Positions 26,519 through 34,556 of a DNA stretch of 64,000 nucleotides are shown here, one piece after another. Positions within the stretch are counted from its first letter, which is position 1; each line of letters starts with the position of its first letter. Position numbers and translations under genes: made by a program. The stretch covers positions 186,001-250,000 of the forward strand of contig CAVRIA010000004.1 in NCBI GenBank assembly GCA_963721115.1. Reading direction: 5' to 3'. The notes beneath the pieces were generated by a model, which had not been told where the DNA came from, did not search any database, and saw nothing but the letters and a program-made list of their open reading frames with translations. This DNA is from CAVRIA01 sp963721115. Its GTDB lineage: Bacteria; Desulfobacterota; Binatia; HRBIN30; CADEER01.

Positions 26519-27001
26519 ATGAAACCACGGGTCTACGTTGAGACGACGGTCCCGAGCTTCTACCACGAGATTCGTGACGAAGCGGAAATGGTGGCACGTC
26601 GCGATTGGACTCGTCAGTGGTGGACACGAGCAATTGCCGACTGCGAGCTGGTCACCAGCGTCCCGGTCGTGGATGAACTCGAACGTGGCGACTTTCCCAA
26701 CCGGGAGGAATGCCTCCGCCTCATCGCGCCGTTACCGCTTCTCGCGGTCGAGCCTGCCGTTCTCGAGATCGTGCAGACGTACATTGCCCGGCGGGTTATG
26801 CCGCGGAACCCCGTTGGCGACGCCCTGCACCTCGCGTTGGCGTCGCACCACCGCTGCGACTTTCTCGCCACGTGGAATTGCAAGCACTTGGCGAACGCCA
26901 ACAAGTTCGCCCATATCCGGCGCGTGAACACGCTGCTTGGCCTGTTCGTTCCGTCGCTGGTCACGCCACTCGAACTTTTGGAGGTCGACGATGAAGACTG
27001 A
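26519..27001 (+). CDS. Cassette 3c: PIN-domain toxin candidate
   Basis: 160 residues starting MKPRVYVETTVPSFYHE. ETTVPS replaces the usual D-x-S of PIN domains, VVDELERGD gives the central acidic residue and NPVGDALHLALA the third. DFLATWNCKHLANANK is characteristic of a known conserved PIN family that always travels with a small partner. Its neighbour 26991-27206 overlaps by 11 bases and is that partner. Likely a type II toxin-antitoxin pair carried by the integron. The toxin precedes the antitoxin here, unlike vapBC. Confidence 0.7.
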   Translation: MKPRVYVETTVPSFYHEIRDEAEMVARRDWTRQWWTRAIADCELVTSVPVVDELERGDFPNREECLRLIAPLPLLAVEPAVLEIVQTYIARRVMPRNPVGDALHLALASHHRCDFLATWNCKHLANANKFAHIRRVNTLLGLFVPSLVTPLELLEVDDED

Positions 27002-27206
27002 TCCGGCAATCAGGCGGACACGAGACGCGCGACGGGGCATTTCTGCAAGCGCCGGCGACGATCCCGTGAAGATCGTGGAATATTACATCGAGATGCAGAA
27101 GCGGTTTGCTGCACGACTCCGTCTTGGGCCAGGGGATGCTCGCGAAGATGGCGGGACGGCCGAACATCAGCTTGCAGCGGACGCGCAGAAAGACGCGCGC
27201 CGCTGA
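26991..27206 (+). CDS. Cassette 3d: putative antitoxin partner of the PIN protein
   Basis: 71 residues from the ATG at 26991, which has GGAGG nine bases upstream and overlaps the PIN gene. The N-terminal 45 residues (PAIRRTRDARRGISA, VKIVEYYIEMQKRFAARL) are charged and helical, as in the small partners of this PIN family. The last 16 residues are translated attC sequence, so the native C-terminus was probably altered by cassette formation. Confidence 0.55.
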   Translation: MKTDPAIRRTRDARRGISASAGDDPVKIVEYYIEMQKRFAARLRLGPGDAREDGGTAEHQLAADAQKDARR

Positions 27207-27222
27207 AGCTCGGGCGTTAGGC
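27159..27222 (+). other. attC-like site 3
   Basis: The best attC of the array. Left box GCCGAAC, inner arm AGCTTGCAGCGG paired with CCGCTGAAGCT, spacer with the direct ACGCGC/GACGCGCG pairing, right box GCGTTAGGC. The ATG of the next cassette gene follows ten bases after the box. Confidence 0.8.
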
Positions 27223-27231
27223 TTAGGCGCC

Positions 27232-27981
27232 ATGCACGTCAAAACTTCCGTGGTCGGCTCAGGCAGAACCTGGTTAGGATTCGCATTTGGTGCGCTCAGC
27301 GTTGTTGCGGGCCCGATGATCGTTGCCTCACTTCTGAACCGCATCGATCCACCTGGAACGAGGGATGGTGACCGACAGATCAAAGCCGCGGCGGACGTAA
27401 TGGCGATCACTGAAGTGCTGCAGCTGTTCCGGGATGAGCACGGACACTACCCGACAACTGCCGAAGGGCTCGCCGTTTTGGTTCCTAAGCAACTTGACAG
27501 GATCCCAACCGATCCCTGGGGCAACGACTACAGCTATTCACTGGTGAACGACACACCGTATGTGGCAAGCTACGGAGCGGATGGAAAGCCCGGCGGCGTA
27601 GACGCAGCAGCGGACATCACTCCTGAGACTGTCGACGTGATCCGAAGCGCGCACGGAAAATCGATTCCGTCACCTATCGGCCTTGCGCTTGTGCTCATCG
27701 GAGCATTAGTGGTGCCGGCGATCGCATTCCGGACGCCGGGCCGACCGTTTTGGGCTGTCGGAGCTGTCAGCGGCGCGGCGTTCTCTGCTGGCTTCTTGCT
27801 GCTCTTCGTCGGTGCGGCAGCGGCGGTGAATGCGTGGATTCCCTTATTGGTTGCGGGTCTTTTTGTTTGCATGAGCATCGGCGTGCTCCTTCGTGTGCCT
27901 TATGCTGACCCGGTTGCAATGACTGGCGCCGTGGTCCTGGGCGTTGCGTTGTGGGTTTTTTCCAACATGATCTCGCGATGA
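27232..27981 (+). CDS. Cassette 4: GspG-like pseudopilin domain with extra membrane helices
   Basis: 249 residues. An N-terminal hydrophobic helix is followed by AADVMAITEVLQLFRDEHG, HYPTTAEGLAVLV, RIPTDPWGNDYSY and YGADGKPGG. These are the calcium-loop signatures of the type II secretion major pseudopilin GspG. The canonical prepilin cleavage site is not obvious. Unlike GspG, four hydrophobic helices follow (VVPAIAFRTPG, AAFSAGFLLLFVGAAAAV and later). A pseudopilin-like domain inside a membrane protein; the role is unknown. Confidence 0.6.
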   Translation: MHVKTSVVGSGRTWLGFAFGALSVVAGPMIVASLLNRIDPPGTRDGDRQIKAAADVMAITEVLQLFRDEHGHYPTTAEGLAVLVPKQLDRIPTDPWGNDYSYSLVNDTPYVASYGADGKPGGVDAAADITPETVDVIRSAHGKSIPSPIGLALVLIGALVVPAIAFRTPGRPFWAVGAVSGAAFSAGFLLLFVGAAAAVNAWIPLLVAGLFVCMSIGVLLRVPYADPVAMTGAVVLGVALWVFSNMISR

Positions 27982-27990
27982 ACATCGCAG

Positions 27991-28088
27991 GCCTAACTCT
28001 TAGCGGTTTGGAGAGGCCGAGCGAAACGAAGGGCCGGGGTTGAGCTGGAGCGCCTCAACGCGAGCGCTTCTCCAAAGCGCTGTTGAGC
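27991..28088 (+). other. attC-like site 4
   Basis: Left box GCCTAAC matches RYYYAAC exactly, right box GTTGAGC matches GTTRRRY exactly. Arms TTTGGAGA and TCTCCAAA pair. A longer site of 98 bases. A partial copy (CAGGCCTGTTTGGAGA) follows at 28118, possibly another eroded site. Confidence 0.65.
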
Positions 28089-28379
28089 TAAGCCGCCTCC
28101 ACGGAGGCTGCGAAGTCAGGCCTGTTTGGAGAAAATTGGCGCGGTAGTGGCGAGAGCGCGTGGCGGGAAGTCGGGCGCGCCCTGTACGCGGGGTGCGTTG
28201 GCGGGTTGGAGTGGGTGAGCGAACCTTGGGTGGTGGATGTGAACGGGTTGTTGGTTGTGCCTGGAGGTGCTGTGAGGCGCGCCTCGGGGCAAACAGCGCG
28301 CAGCGATGCGGCGGCGCCGGTAGGGGCGAGTCTCGGTGCGGGTGGTCCTGGGTTTTGCGGTGCATGGGAAGCGACGTCC

Positions 28380-28835
28380 CTACGTGTCGGGCGGGGGAGC
28401 GCTGAGGCGTGACCGGCGGTAGCCGCTACGTCGGGTGCCGACCGGGATCAAGGTCCTGGCGCCGCAGTGCGGACAGCGAGGTCGGGCGAGATCGAGAGGG
28501 GGCTCGCCGTTGTGTGCGCTGTCGTCAGCGCTCCCGTGGCTGGGATCGATGGATGACGGCGCTGCGTTTCGCTGTTCGGCGAGTAGCTCTGCGGCCGGTC
28601 GCAGACGAGCGTTGACGTTGGCCGGGGCGAGCAGCCCGTACTGGCGAATCTTGACGAGCTGCTCGGGGAGGACGTGCAGCAGGAAGCGGCGAATGAATTC
28701 GTGCGGGGCGATGGCGCAGCTTCCCTCCCCGCGGGTGCGGAAGGTGACCAGGGTGTCGGTGACCGAGAGCAGGCGGCTGTTGGAGATGGCGATACGATGA
28801 GTGTAGGGGACAAAAAAAGGGACGTAATTAGACCC
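28380..28835 (-). pseudogene. IS91-family transposase C-terminal remnant
   Basis: One open minus-strand frame without a start. It reads YTHRIAISNSRLL, VTFRTRG, PHEFIRRFLLHVLPEQLV, KIRQYGLLAPANVN and later CPHCGARTLIPVG. This is the C-terminal part of IS91-type rolling-circle transposases, including the catalytic-adjacent Tyr/His segment and the terminal zinc ribbon. The N-terminal two thirds are absent. An A-rich junction (28811-28818) and GACGTAATTAGACCC mark the break. The insertion sits just beyond the integron. Confidence 0.75.
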
Positions 28836-29328
28836 TTAGTTTATCGCGGGTAACGAACACGACCGACAGCGCACCCGATTCATCGACCCGTCCCGCCTGC
28901 GGCGGGACAATGCGCGTGGTGGAGATCTCGCTCCAGCTCGCCGGGGCTGCTTCCTCCTTCTCCCCGCCTCGCACGACACGTCATGAAGCCGCAGCGACCT
29001 GTCTCCCGCGATGACCACCCTCGTCCACGGTCCTTGTCGACCGTCGCGCACCCCTACGCCCGCCATCGCGCCACGGCACATCAAGCCACTACGGGAACCG
29101 CTTGCCGCGTCGCCGCCGACGCTCTCCCCTCCGCGCACTCTCCCGCCTCCCCGCAACGCGGCCCCCTTCCAGATCGCATCTCGCCCTTGCCCGGCAGCAC
29201 ACGAGAAGAATAGAATTCCCATAATGCGTGGGGATAGCCGACGGTGATCAGCGGTTCAGTTCAACGGGGCCTTTCCGCCATCCGGCCACGCGGTCACCGC
29301 ACCACTCGCGCCACGTCCGTGCGGCCGA
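28836..29328. other. Gap without a convincing gene
   Basis: About 490 bases between the transposase remnant and the methyltransferase-like gene. Only short overlapping frames with shadow composition are present. No RNA gene, clear promoter or attC box seen. Probably decayed mobile-element DNA. Confidence 0.5.
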
Positions 29329-29385
29329 ATGGCGGAAAAACCCTCTTACGTTAGCCCGCTGGAACGACCCGATCGTCAGACCGAC

Positions 29386-29976
29386 ATGGATCTCTATCGA
29401 ACTGCAACGTCTATCGTGGCAATCGTCGCGCTGCAGCGGGTCCTGCTGATCTTCTACTTCACCATTACGCGCCTCTGGGCGTATCGGAAGATCGCACTTG
29501 CGGTGCCCGGGTCATGGATTGATTTCGTCACGTATCCCGAGCCGCCGCTTCTGCTGCTCGCCACGGTTCTGCTCTGGCGAACGGACATGCCTCCGCCCGA
29601 GCCCTCGCTTCTCCATCACGTGCGAGTGGCGTCTGCCGGGGCGGTCGCGCTCGCCGCGTTGGCGCTGCAAATTTGGGCGCTTCGCTCGATCCCGGGCGTC
29701 TCTCCCGGGCACTACGTTCTGCCCGACCAGAGCGTGGTCTCCCGAGGGGCATACGGCTTCGTTCGCCACCCCCTCTATCTCCAGGCAATCGTGGTGTGAC
29801 TGACCGTTGCCCTTGGGTTCGCGAGCGTGACCGCACTTGCAATCACGCTGCTCTACGTGATTCCCGCCTATGTCCTCTTCGCCCGCTCAGAAGAGAAGAT
29901 GTTGCTTGGGCAGATGGCAGACGCCTACTCCTCGTATCGCGAGCGCGTCGGTATGTTCTTCCCGCGCCTGTGGTGA
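29386..29976 (+). pseudogene. Isoprenylcysteine methyltransferase-like membrane protein with in-frame TGA
   Basis: Frame from MDLYRTATSIVAIVALQ runs 196 codons with a TGA at 29797-29799. Before it: two hydrophobic helices and YGFVRHPLYLQAIVV, the RHPxY motif of the ICMT/PEMT-like membrane methyltransferases. After it, in the same frame: LTVALGFASVTALAI, ARSEEKMLLGQMADAY and RERVGMFFPRLW, the expected C-terminus. The stop replaces what is usually Trp or a similar residue. A nonsense mutation is the simplest reading; an earlier ATG at 29329 is possible. Confidence 0.65.
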
Positions 29977-29994
29977 GCATCGAAAGGTGGAAGC

Positions 29995-30249
29995 GTGCCG
30001 GATTCGCTCGACGCTCTGATCCTGGATCTCCTCGAATGGATCGGCCCCAAACCCAGGCCGTATCGGGAGGTGATCGACGCTTGGCGTACGTCGTGTCCGC
30101 GACTACCAGTCTGGGAGGACGCGAACGAACGCGGGTTGATCGAGCGGCACTATTCAAGGGGCGTGGAGGCGACGGTCCGCGTATCGGTGCGCGGGAAGGA
30201 GCTCCTGGCCGAACGCCGAGGTATCGTCTACGACTCCGGCCGCGAGTGA
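29995..30249 (+). CDS. Small conserved hypothetical, winged-helix-like
   Basis: 84 residues from a GTG with GGTGGAAG upstream. Core: DALILDLLEWIGPKPRPYRE, VIDAWRTSCPRLPVWEDA, GLIERHY and VSVRGKELLAER. The pattern of an alpha-rich first half followed by a beta-hairpin and final helix resembles winged-helix regulators of the MarR/PadR size class, and similar uncharacterised proteins exist. Eighteen bases after the broken methyltransferase gene. Confidence 0.55.
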   Translation: MPDSLDALILDLLEWIGPKPRPYREVIDAWRTSCPRLPVWEDANERGLIERHYSRGVEATVRVSVRGKELLAERRGIVYDSGRE

Positions 30250-30725
30250 GCTCGGAGGCTCGATGGAGATCAGGCTAGGTGGGGAGAGCGACCGGAGCCG
30301 TGCCGAGTGCCGGAATCGAAGCGGAACGAGTTGATGGAATCTGGACCTCCTTCTCTTTCTGGCGTTCTTGGCGCCTTGGCGGTTTGATTCCTTCCGGCCA
30401 AGATCAGGTGCCATGCCCACTGCGTCCCGTCTTTGCCATCGGGTCGGGCCGTACAAAGCCGTTACAGCTGACGCGGCCAAAGCGCCGCGCGGCTGATCGG
30501 CGGCGTTGACCGCTATTAGTCTCACCCCCGGGCTACGCCGGATCATTCGAGCTGAGAAAACACACGGACTTCCGGAACAGGCTGAGGCTGAGGCTCAGGC
30601 TCGGGCTCGGGCTAAGGACGGTGCGCGCTTCGCGCGGTCTTTGGGATCGATCCCCAGCCTCAGCCCGAGCCCCAGCCTTTGCCTACGAACCCGGGCACAG
30701 CCCGGGCGAGTTTCAGGCTAGTCGT
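30250..30725. repeat. Gap with GGCTC-unit inverted repeat (30579-30683)
   Basis: A 476-base gap with no credible gene. At 30579 the tandem AGGCTGAGGCTGAGGCTCAG begins; its complement (CAGCCTCAGCCCGAGCC and CCCAGCCTTTGCC) ends at 30683. A GC-rich stem-loop (GTGCGCGCTTCGCGCGG) lies in the centre. It adjoins the methyltransferase stop. Confidence 0.75.
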
Positions 30726-31619
30726 TCAGGCCCCGCCTGCAGGGGAGCGCGCGGTCACGATCCAGGCCGCCGACGGCATGCGCACGCCGTCGTCGCGATA
30801 GAACGGTTGCAATGCTTCGCGGATCGCAGCGGAGACGATCGGCACGAGGGCGGGATCGGCCTCGCGCAGAGCCCGCGAGGTCGGACCCATCTGGAGGAGG
30901 AAGTCGACCGTCTGGTCGAGATCCCCACCGCCGCCGACGCGCAGCGGCCGCCGAACGTCTTCGAAGCCCACGTCGGTGAAGCCTGCGCCGGTGAGGATGC
31001 GGCTTACGTGCTCCGGCTCGGCGAAGGCAAAGGGGCCGGGCGCGCCGGGAGCGGGGGGCGACATCGGCGGCAGGTGTGGGACGGCCGCCATGAGCGGCAC
31101 CGCCATCCACGGGTTCTCCGCCAGCGCCTGCCAGCAGACGAAGGCGAGGCGCCCGCCCGCGCGCAGCCCACCCCGCAGGTTGGAGAACGCATCCTCGGGG
31201 TGGGCGAAGAACATCACTCCGAAGCGAGAGAAGACGAGGTCGAAGCGGTCGGGTGTGAAGACGTGCGTCTGCGCGTCGGCGTGGGCGAAGTGGGCGATCG
31301 ACAAGCCGCGGTCGTGCGCCCGCTGGCGGGCGCGCTCGAGCATCGGGGCCGAGAGATCGAGCCCCAGCACCGAGCCGTCCGGACCGACGCGGCGCGCCAG
31401 CTCGAGCGTCGAATCGCCGCAGCCGCAGCCGACGTCGGCCACGCGCTCTCCCGGTTGCGGGGCGGCGCGCTCGATCGCCAGTTCGCCGAGGGGGCGGATC
31501 TGGTCGTCGATGAGCGCCTGCAGTGCCACCCACTTCGGGCCGGCCGTCTCGTTCCAGTACTGGATCTGCTCCGCGTTGGGGCCTTCGGGGGCGAGTGGAG
31601 GCATGCCCGATTCATACAT
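30726..31619 (-). CDS. Class I SAM-dependent methyltransferase
   Basis: 297 residues from MYESGMPPLAPEG (an ATG five codons later is equally possible). EQIQYWNETAGPKWVAL precedes motif I VADVGCGCGDSTLELARR. VLGLDLSAPMLERAR, FAHADAQ and FDLVFSRFGVMFF are the remaining SAM-fold motifs. The pattern belongs to the UbiE/Methyltransf_25 group, and similar proteins are common beside catabolic genes. Substrate unknown. Confidence 0.8.
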   Translation of the reverse strand: MYESGMPPLAPEGPNAEQIQYWNETAGPKWVALQALIDDQIRPLGELAIERAAPQPGERVADVGCGCGDSTLELARRVGPDGSVLGLDLSAPMLERARQRAHDRGLSIAHFAHADAQTHVFTPDRFDLVFSRFGVMFFAHPEDAFSNLRGGLRAGGRLAFVCWQALAENPWMAVPLMAAVPHLPPMSPPAPGAPGPFAFAEPEHVSRILTGAGFTDVGFEDVRRPLRVGGGGDLDQTVDFLLQMGPTSRALREADPALVPIVSAAIREALQPFYRDDGVRMPSAAWIVTARSPAGGA

Positions 31620-31837
31620 GGAAGGGCGGGACGATGGGAGGGGGCTCGGTGGATCGGGCGGAATCGAGCTGCCCTCGATCTCGGGGTTGATCTCCTTGCG
31701 AAGCACCCCGGCACCCCCAGATTTCCACACTGGACACGGCGACTTCCACTTGTGTATCTCATTCGTGTCGGGCCCCGCGGTTCTGTGCAGATGGAATCGC
31801 CGGGCCCGGGTTGAAACCACCGCGAGGAGAGGCAGCC

Positions 31838-32965
31838 ATGCAGGGCAATGGACGCGAGTACACCATCATTTCCGCCGACTCCCATACCGTGGAGCCGCCG
31901 GACCTGTGGGAGAAGTGGCTGGAGAAGAAGTACCTCGACAAGGCGCCGCGGCTGGTCGACGACGGGGACGGCGGCGACGCGTGGGTGTACGGCGAGGGCG
32001 CGCCGCCGGCGCCGCTCGGCCTGGTCACCTGCGTCGGCAGCCGCCCGGAGGACCTCAAGTGGACCGGCAAGAAGTACGGGGAGAACGTCCACCCCGGCTG
32101 CTACGAGGGCGCCAAGCGACTCGAGCTGATGGACACCGACGGCGTCGACGCCGAGATCCTCTACCCGCCGCAGCGCGCCATGCTGACTTTCATGAAGAGC
32201 GCCGACAAGGAGGCGCATCGAGCCGGCATCCGCGCCTACAACCGCTGGCTGCGCGACGGCTTCTGCGCTCCGGACCCGGCGCGCCTGATCGGTATCGCGC
32301 AGATGCCGAACGCCGGCATCGAGGTGTCCGTGGCGGAGCTGAAGTGGGCGGTGGAGCAGGGCTTCCGCGGCGTCGCCCTCTCCGCGTGGCCGTCCGGTGG
32401 CGACAACCTCTCGCCCGCCGACGATCCGTTCTGGGACGTCGCCGCCGAGCTCGACGTGCCGGTCAGCATTCACCTCCTCCTGGCGGCGCAGCAGCAGAAG
32501 GTGTCGGGGTCGAAGCAGGCGGCGGCGGCGCTCGGCGCCAGCGCCTTCGCCCTCACCATGCCGCTGATCACGGAGCTGATCTTCCAGGGCGTCTTCGACC
32601 GCTTCCCGAAGCTGCGCATGGCGGCGGTGGAGACCGGCGTCGGATGGATTCCGCACTTCTTCGAGATGACCGACGACCGCTTCTGGCGCAACCGCATCTG
32701 GGCCGGCATCAAGCTGAAGAAGGTGCCGAGCCAGTACTTCCGCGATCACTGGCTGGCGACTTTCATCGTCGACCGCAACGGCATCCTGCAGCGCCACCAG
32801 GTCGGCGTCGAGAACATGGCGTGGTCGACGGACTTCCCGCACCACGGCAACGACTGGCCCTACTCGCGCAAGGTCATGGACGAGATGTTCATCGACGTGG
32901 CGGCCGACGAGCGGCGCAAGATCGTGTGCGACAACGCAGTGCGCTTCTGGCGGCTGGCGGGTTGA
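31838..32965 (+). CDS. Amidohydrolase family 2 (LigW/ACMSD-like)
   Basis: 375 residues from MQGNGREYTIISADSH, with GAGGAGAGG upstream; nine more upstream codons are rejected. ISADSHTVEPPDLW is the degenerate first metal motif (HxH becomes DSH). MDTDGVDAEILYPPQ, AETGVGWIPHFFE-like TGVGWIPHF and STDFPHHGNDWPYS with metal Asp follow. Members are metal-dependent decarboxylases or hydrolases of aromatic and related acids. Divergent from the methyltransferase. Substrate unknown. Confidence 0.8.
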   Translation: MQGNGREYTIISADSHTVEPPDLWEKWLEKKYLDKAPRLVDDGDGGDAWVYGEGAPPAPLGLVTCVGSRPEDLKWTGKKYGENVHPGCYEGAKRLELMDTDGVDAEILYPPQRAMLTFMKSADKEAHRAGIRAYNRWLRDGFCAPDPARLIGIAQMPNAGIEVSVAELKWAVEQGFRGVALSAWPSGGDNLSPADDPFWDVAAELDVPVSIHLLLAAQQQKVSGSKQAAAALGASAFALTMPLITELIFQGVFDRFPKLRMAAVETGVGWIPHFFEMTDDRFWRNRIWAGIKLKKVPSQYFRDHWLATFIVDRNGILQRHQVGVENMAWSTDFPHHGNDWPYSRKVMDEMFIDVAADERRKIVCDNAVRFWRLAG

Positions 32966-33002
32966 GACGGCGCTGACGCCCGGGCTCGATCTGACGGAAG
33001 AG

Positions 33003-33100
33003 ATTCACCACGAAGGTCGTCATGACCTGCGCTCGCTCGAAGAGACATGAAAAATGCAACCACGAAGGACACGAAGAACACGAAGGCAGGATCGGAAGGG
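33003..33100. repeat. CACGAAGG-unit repeat, copy 1
   Basis: ACCACGAAGGTCGTCATGAC and later AACCACGAAGGACACGAAG and AACACGAAGGCAGGA resemble, in the same order, the sequence at 60089-60180. Here only one arm is present. Confidence 0.7.
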
Positions 33101-33246
33101 CTGAGGAAGCTAATGCGGATCAATTTTGGGAGGAGAGCACGAAGGGCGAAGGACAGCCAGCAAAGATGAGTCGCCTCAGGGTCGCTCTGGGCGAGAATGC
33201 ATCTGTCCGATCGAGGCAGAGGCCCGCGGTCGGGTAGGATGCGGCC

Positions 33247-34419
33247 ATGCGCACGGGCTTGGAGCGGCTTCTCGACGAGCCGAAGCGGTGGCTGCAGGGC
33301 GGACGGGTCGGGCTGATCGCCAACCCGACCAGCGTCGATCGCCGGCTGGTTCACGCGGTGGACCTGCTGCACGATCATCCGGACGTCGACCTGCGCCTGC
33401 TCTTCGGCCCGGAGCACGGCATGCGGGGAGCCGTGCAGGACATGGTCGGCGTAACCGACGCCCGCGACGCGGTCACCGGCCTGCCGGAGATCAGTCTCTA
33501 CGGGCCGACGTTCGATTCGCTGTCGCCTCGCCCCGAGCACCTGGAGCGGATCGACGTGCTGCTGTTCGACGTCCAGGACGTCGGCGCGCGCTACTACACC
33601 TATGCGGCGACCATGGCGCTCTGCATGCGCGCGGCACGGCGCGCCGGCGTGCGGGTGGTGGTGCTCGATCGGCCGAACCCCATCGGCGGCATGCAGGTCG
33701 AAGGGGGCGGTCTCGATCCGGGCCTCGAGAACTTCTGCGCCCTGTACCCGGTGCCGCAGCGCCACGCCATGACGGTGGGCGAGCTCGCCCGCCTCTACAA
33801 CGACACCTTCGGCATCGGCTGCGATCTCGAGGTGGTGCCGTGCGAGGGATGGCGCCGCGGCGCGTACTTCGACGAGGGCGATCTGCCGTGGGTCATGCCG
33901 TCGCCGAACATGCCGACGCTCGACACGGCGATCGTCTATCCCGGCATGTGCCTGCTGGAGGGGACGAACGTCTCGGAAGGGCGCGGGACGACACGGCCCT
34001 TCGAGCTGTTCGGTGCTCCCTTCGTCGACGGCCGGGCGCTGGCGGCGGAGCTCGGGCGCTACCGCCTGCCCGGCGTGCGCTTTCGGCCCTGCGTCATCCA
34101 GCCCGGCTTTCAGAAGTTCGCCGGCCGGCGCTGCGGCGCCCTGCAGATGCACGTCGTCGACCGCGCCGCGTTCAACGCCTACCGCACCGGCATCGCCGTC
34201 CTGGTGGCGCTGAAGGCGCTGTGGCCGGACGACTTCGCCTGGCGCCGGGAGCCGTACGAGTTCCGCGACGACGTCCCGGCGATCGACCTGCTCACCGGCC
34301 GCGCCGCGGTCCGCGTGGCGATCGACGACGGCGAGGACCTCGACGCCGTCATGGCGATCGCCTGCGCCGGCACGGAAAGGTACGACGCGGGACGGGCGAA
34401 GGCGTTGTTGTACGAGTGA
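33247..34419 (+). CDS. DUF1343 / exo-beta-N-acetylmuramidase NamZ family
   Basis: 390 residues. GGRVGLIANPTSVD, LRLLFGPEHGMRG, LLFDVQDVGARYYTY, VVLDRPNPIGG, FCALYPVPQRHAMT and EGTNVSEGRGTTRPFELFG are the hallmarks of DUF1343. The characterised member NamZ removes MurNAc from non-reducing ends of peptidoglycan fragments. No obvious signal peptide here, although many homologues are exported. With NagZ at 4 kb it suggests muropeptide recycling. Alternative: a different glycosidase specificity. Confidence 0.85.
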   Translation: MRTGLERLLDEPKRWLQGGRVGLIANPTSVDRRLVHAVDLLHDHPDVDLRLLFGPEHGMRGAVQDMVGVTDARDAVTGLPEISLYGPTFDSLSPRPEHLERIDVLLFDVQDVGARYYTYAATMALCMRAARRAGVRVVVLDRPNPIGGMQVEGGGLDPGLENFCALYPVPQRHAMTVGELARLYNDTFGIGCDLEVVPCEGWRRGAYFDEGDLPWVMPSPNMPTLDTAIVYPGMCLLEGTNVSEGRGTTRPFELFGAPFVDGRALAAELGRYRLPGVRFRPCVIQPGFQKFAGRRCGALQMHVVDRAAFNAYRTGIAVLVALKALWPDDFAWRREPYEFRDDVPAIDLLTGRAAVRVAIDDGEDLDAVMAIACAGTERYDAGRAKALLYE

Positions 34420-34424
34420 TCCAG

Positions 34425-34556
34425 CGATCAGTGGACAACGATCAGTGATCAGTGGATGTCAGAGGACAGTAATCAGTGATCAGTTGTCACTATTACTGAC
34501 CACTGACCACTGACCACTGACACTGACCACTGATCACTGTTCACTGTCTACTGATT
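34425..34556. repeat. AGTGATC-unit inverted repeat between convergent genes
   Basis: Left: CGATCAGTGGACAACGATCA, GTGATCAGTGG and AATCAGTGATCAGTTG. Right: ACTGACCACTGACCACTGAC then CACTGATCACTG. It spans the gap between NamZ and the persulfide dioxygenase and supplies the last eight codons and stop of the latter (ends ESVDSEQ). Confidence 0.85.

Larger units (their letters stand above)
22918..28088 (+). mobile_element. Decayed chromosomal integron with cassette array ('reverse' layout)
   Basis: A degraded integron integrase (two copies) is followed on the same strand by at least four attC-like sites and the genes between them. The recombination boxes are GTTAGCG at 24388, GTTAGAG at 24928, GTTAGCC at 25640, GTTAGGC at 27216 and GTTGAGC at 28082. 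Cassettes run 24389-24928, 24929-25640, 25641-27216 (composite) and 27217-28082. All cassette genes read rightward. The integrase also reads rightward, toward the array, as in inverted ('reverse') integrons described in Treponema and some other bacteria. G+C is visibly lower than in the flanking genes. Confidence 0.8.
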
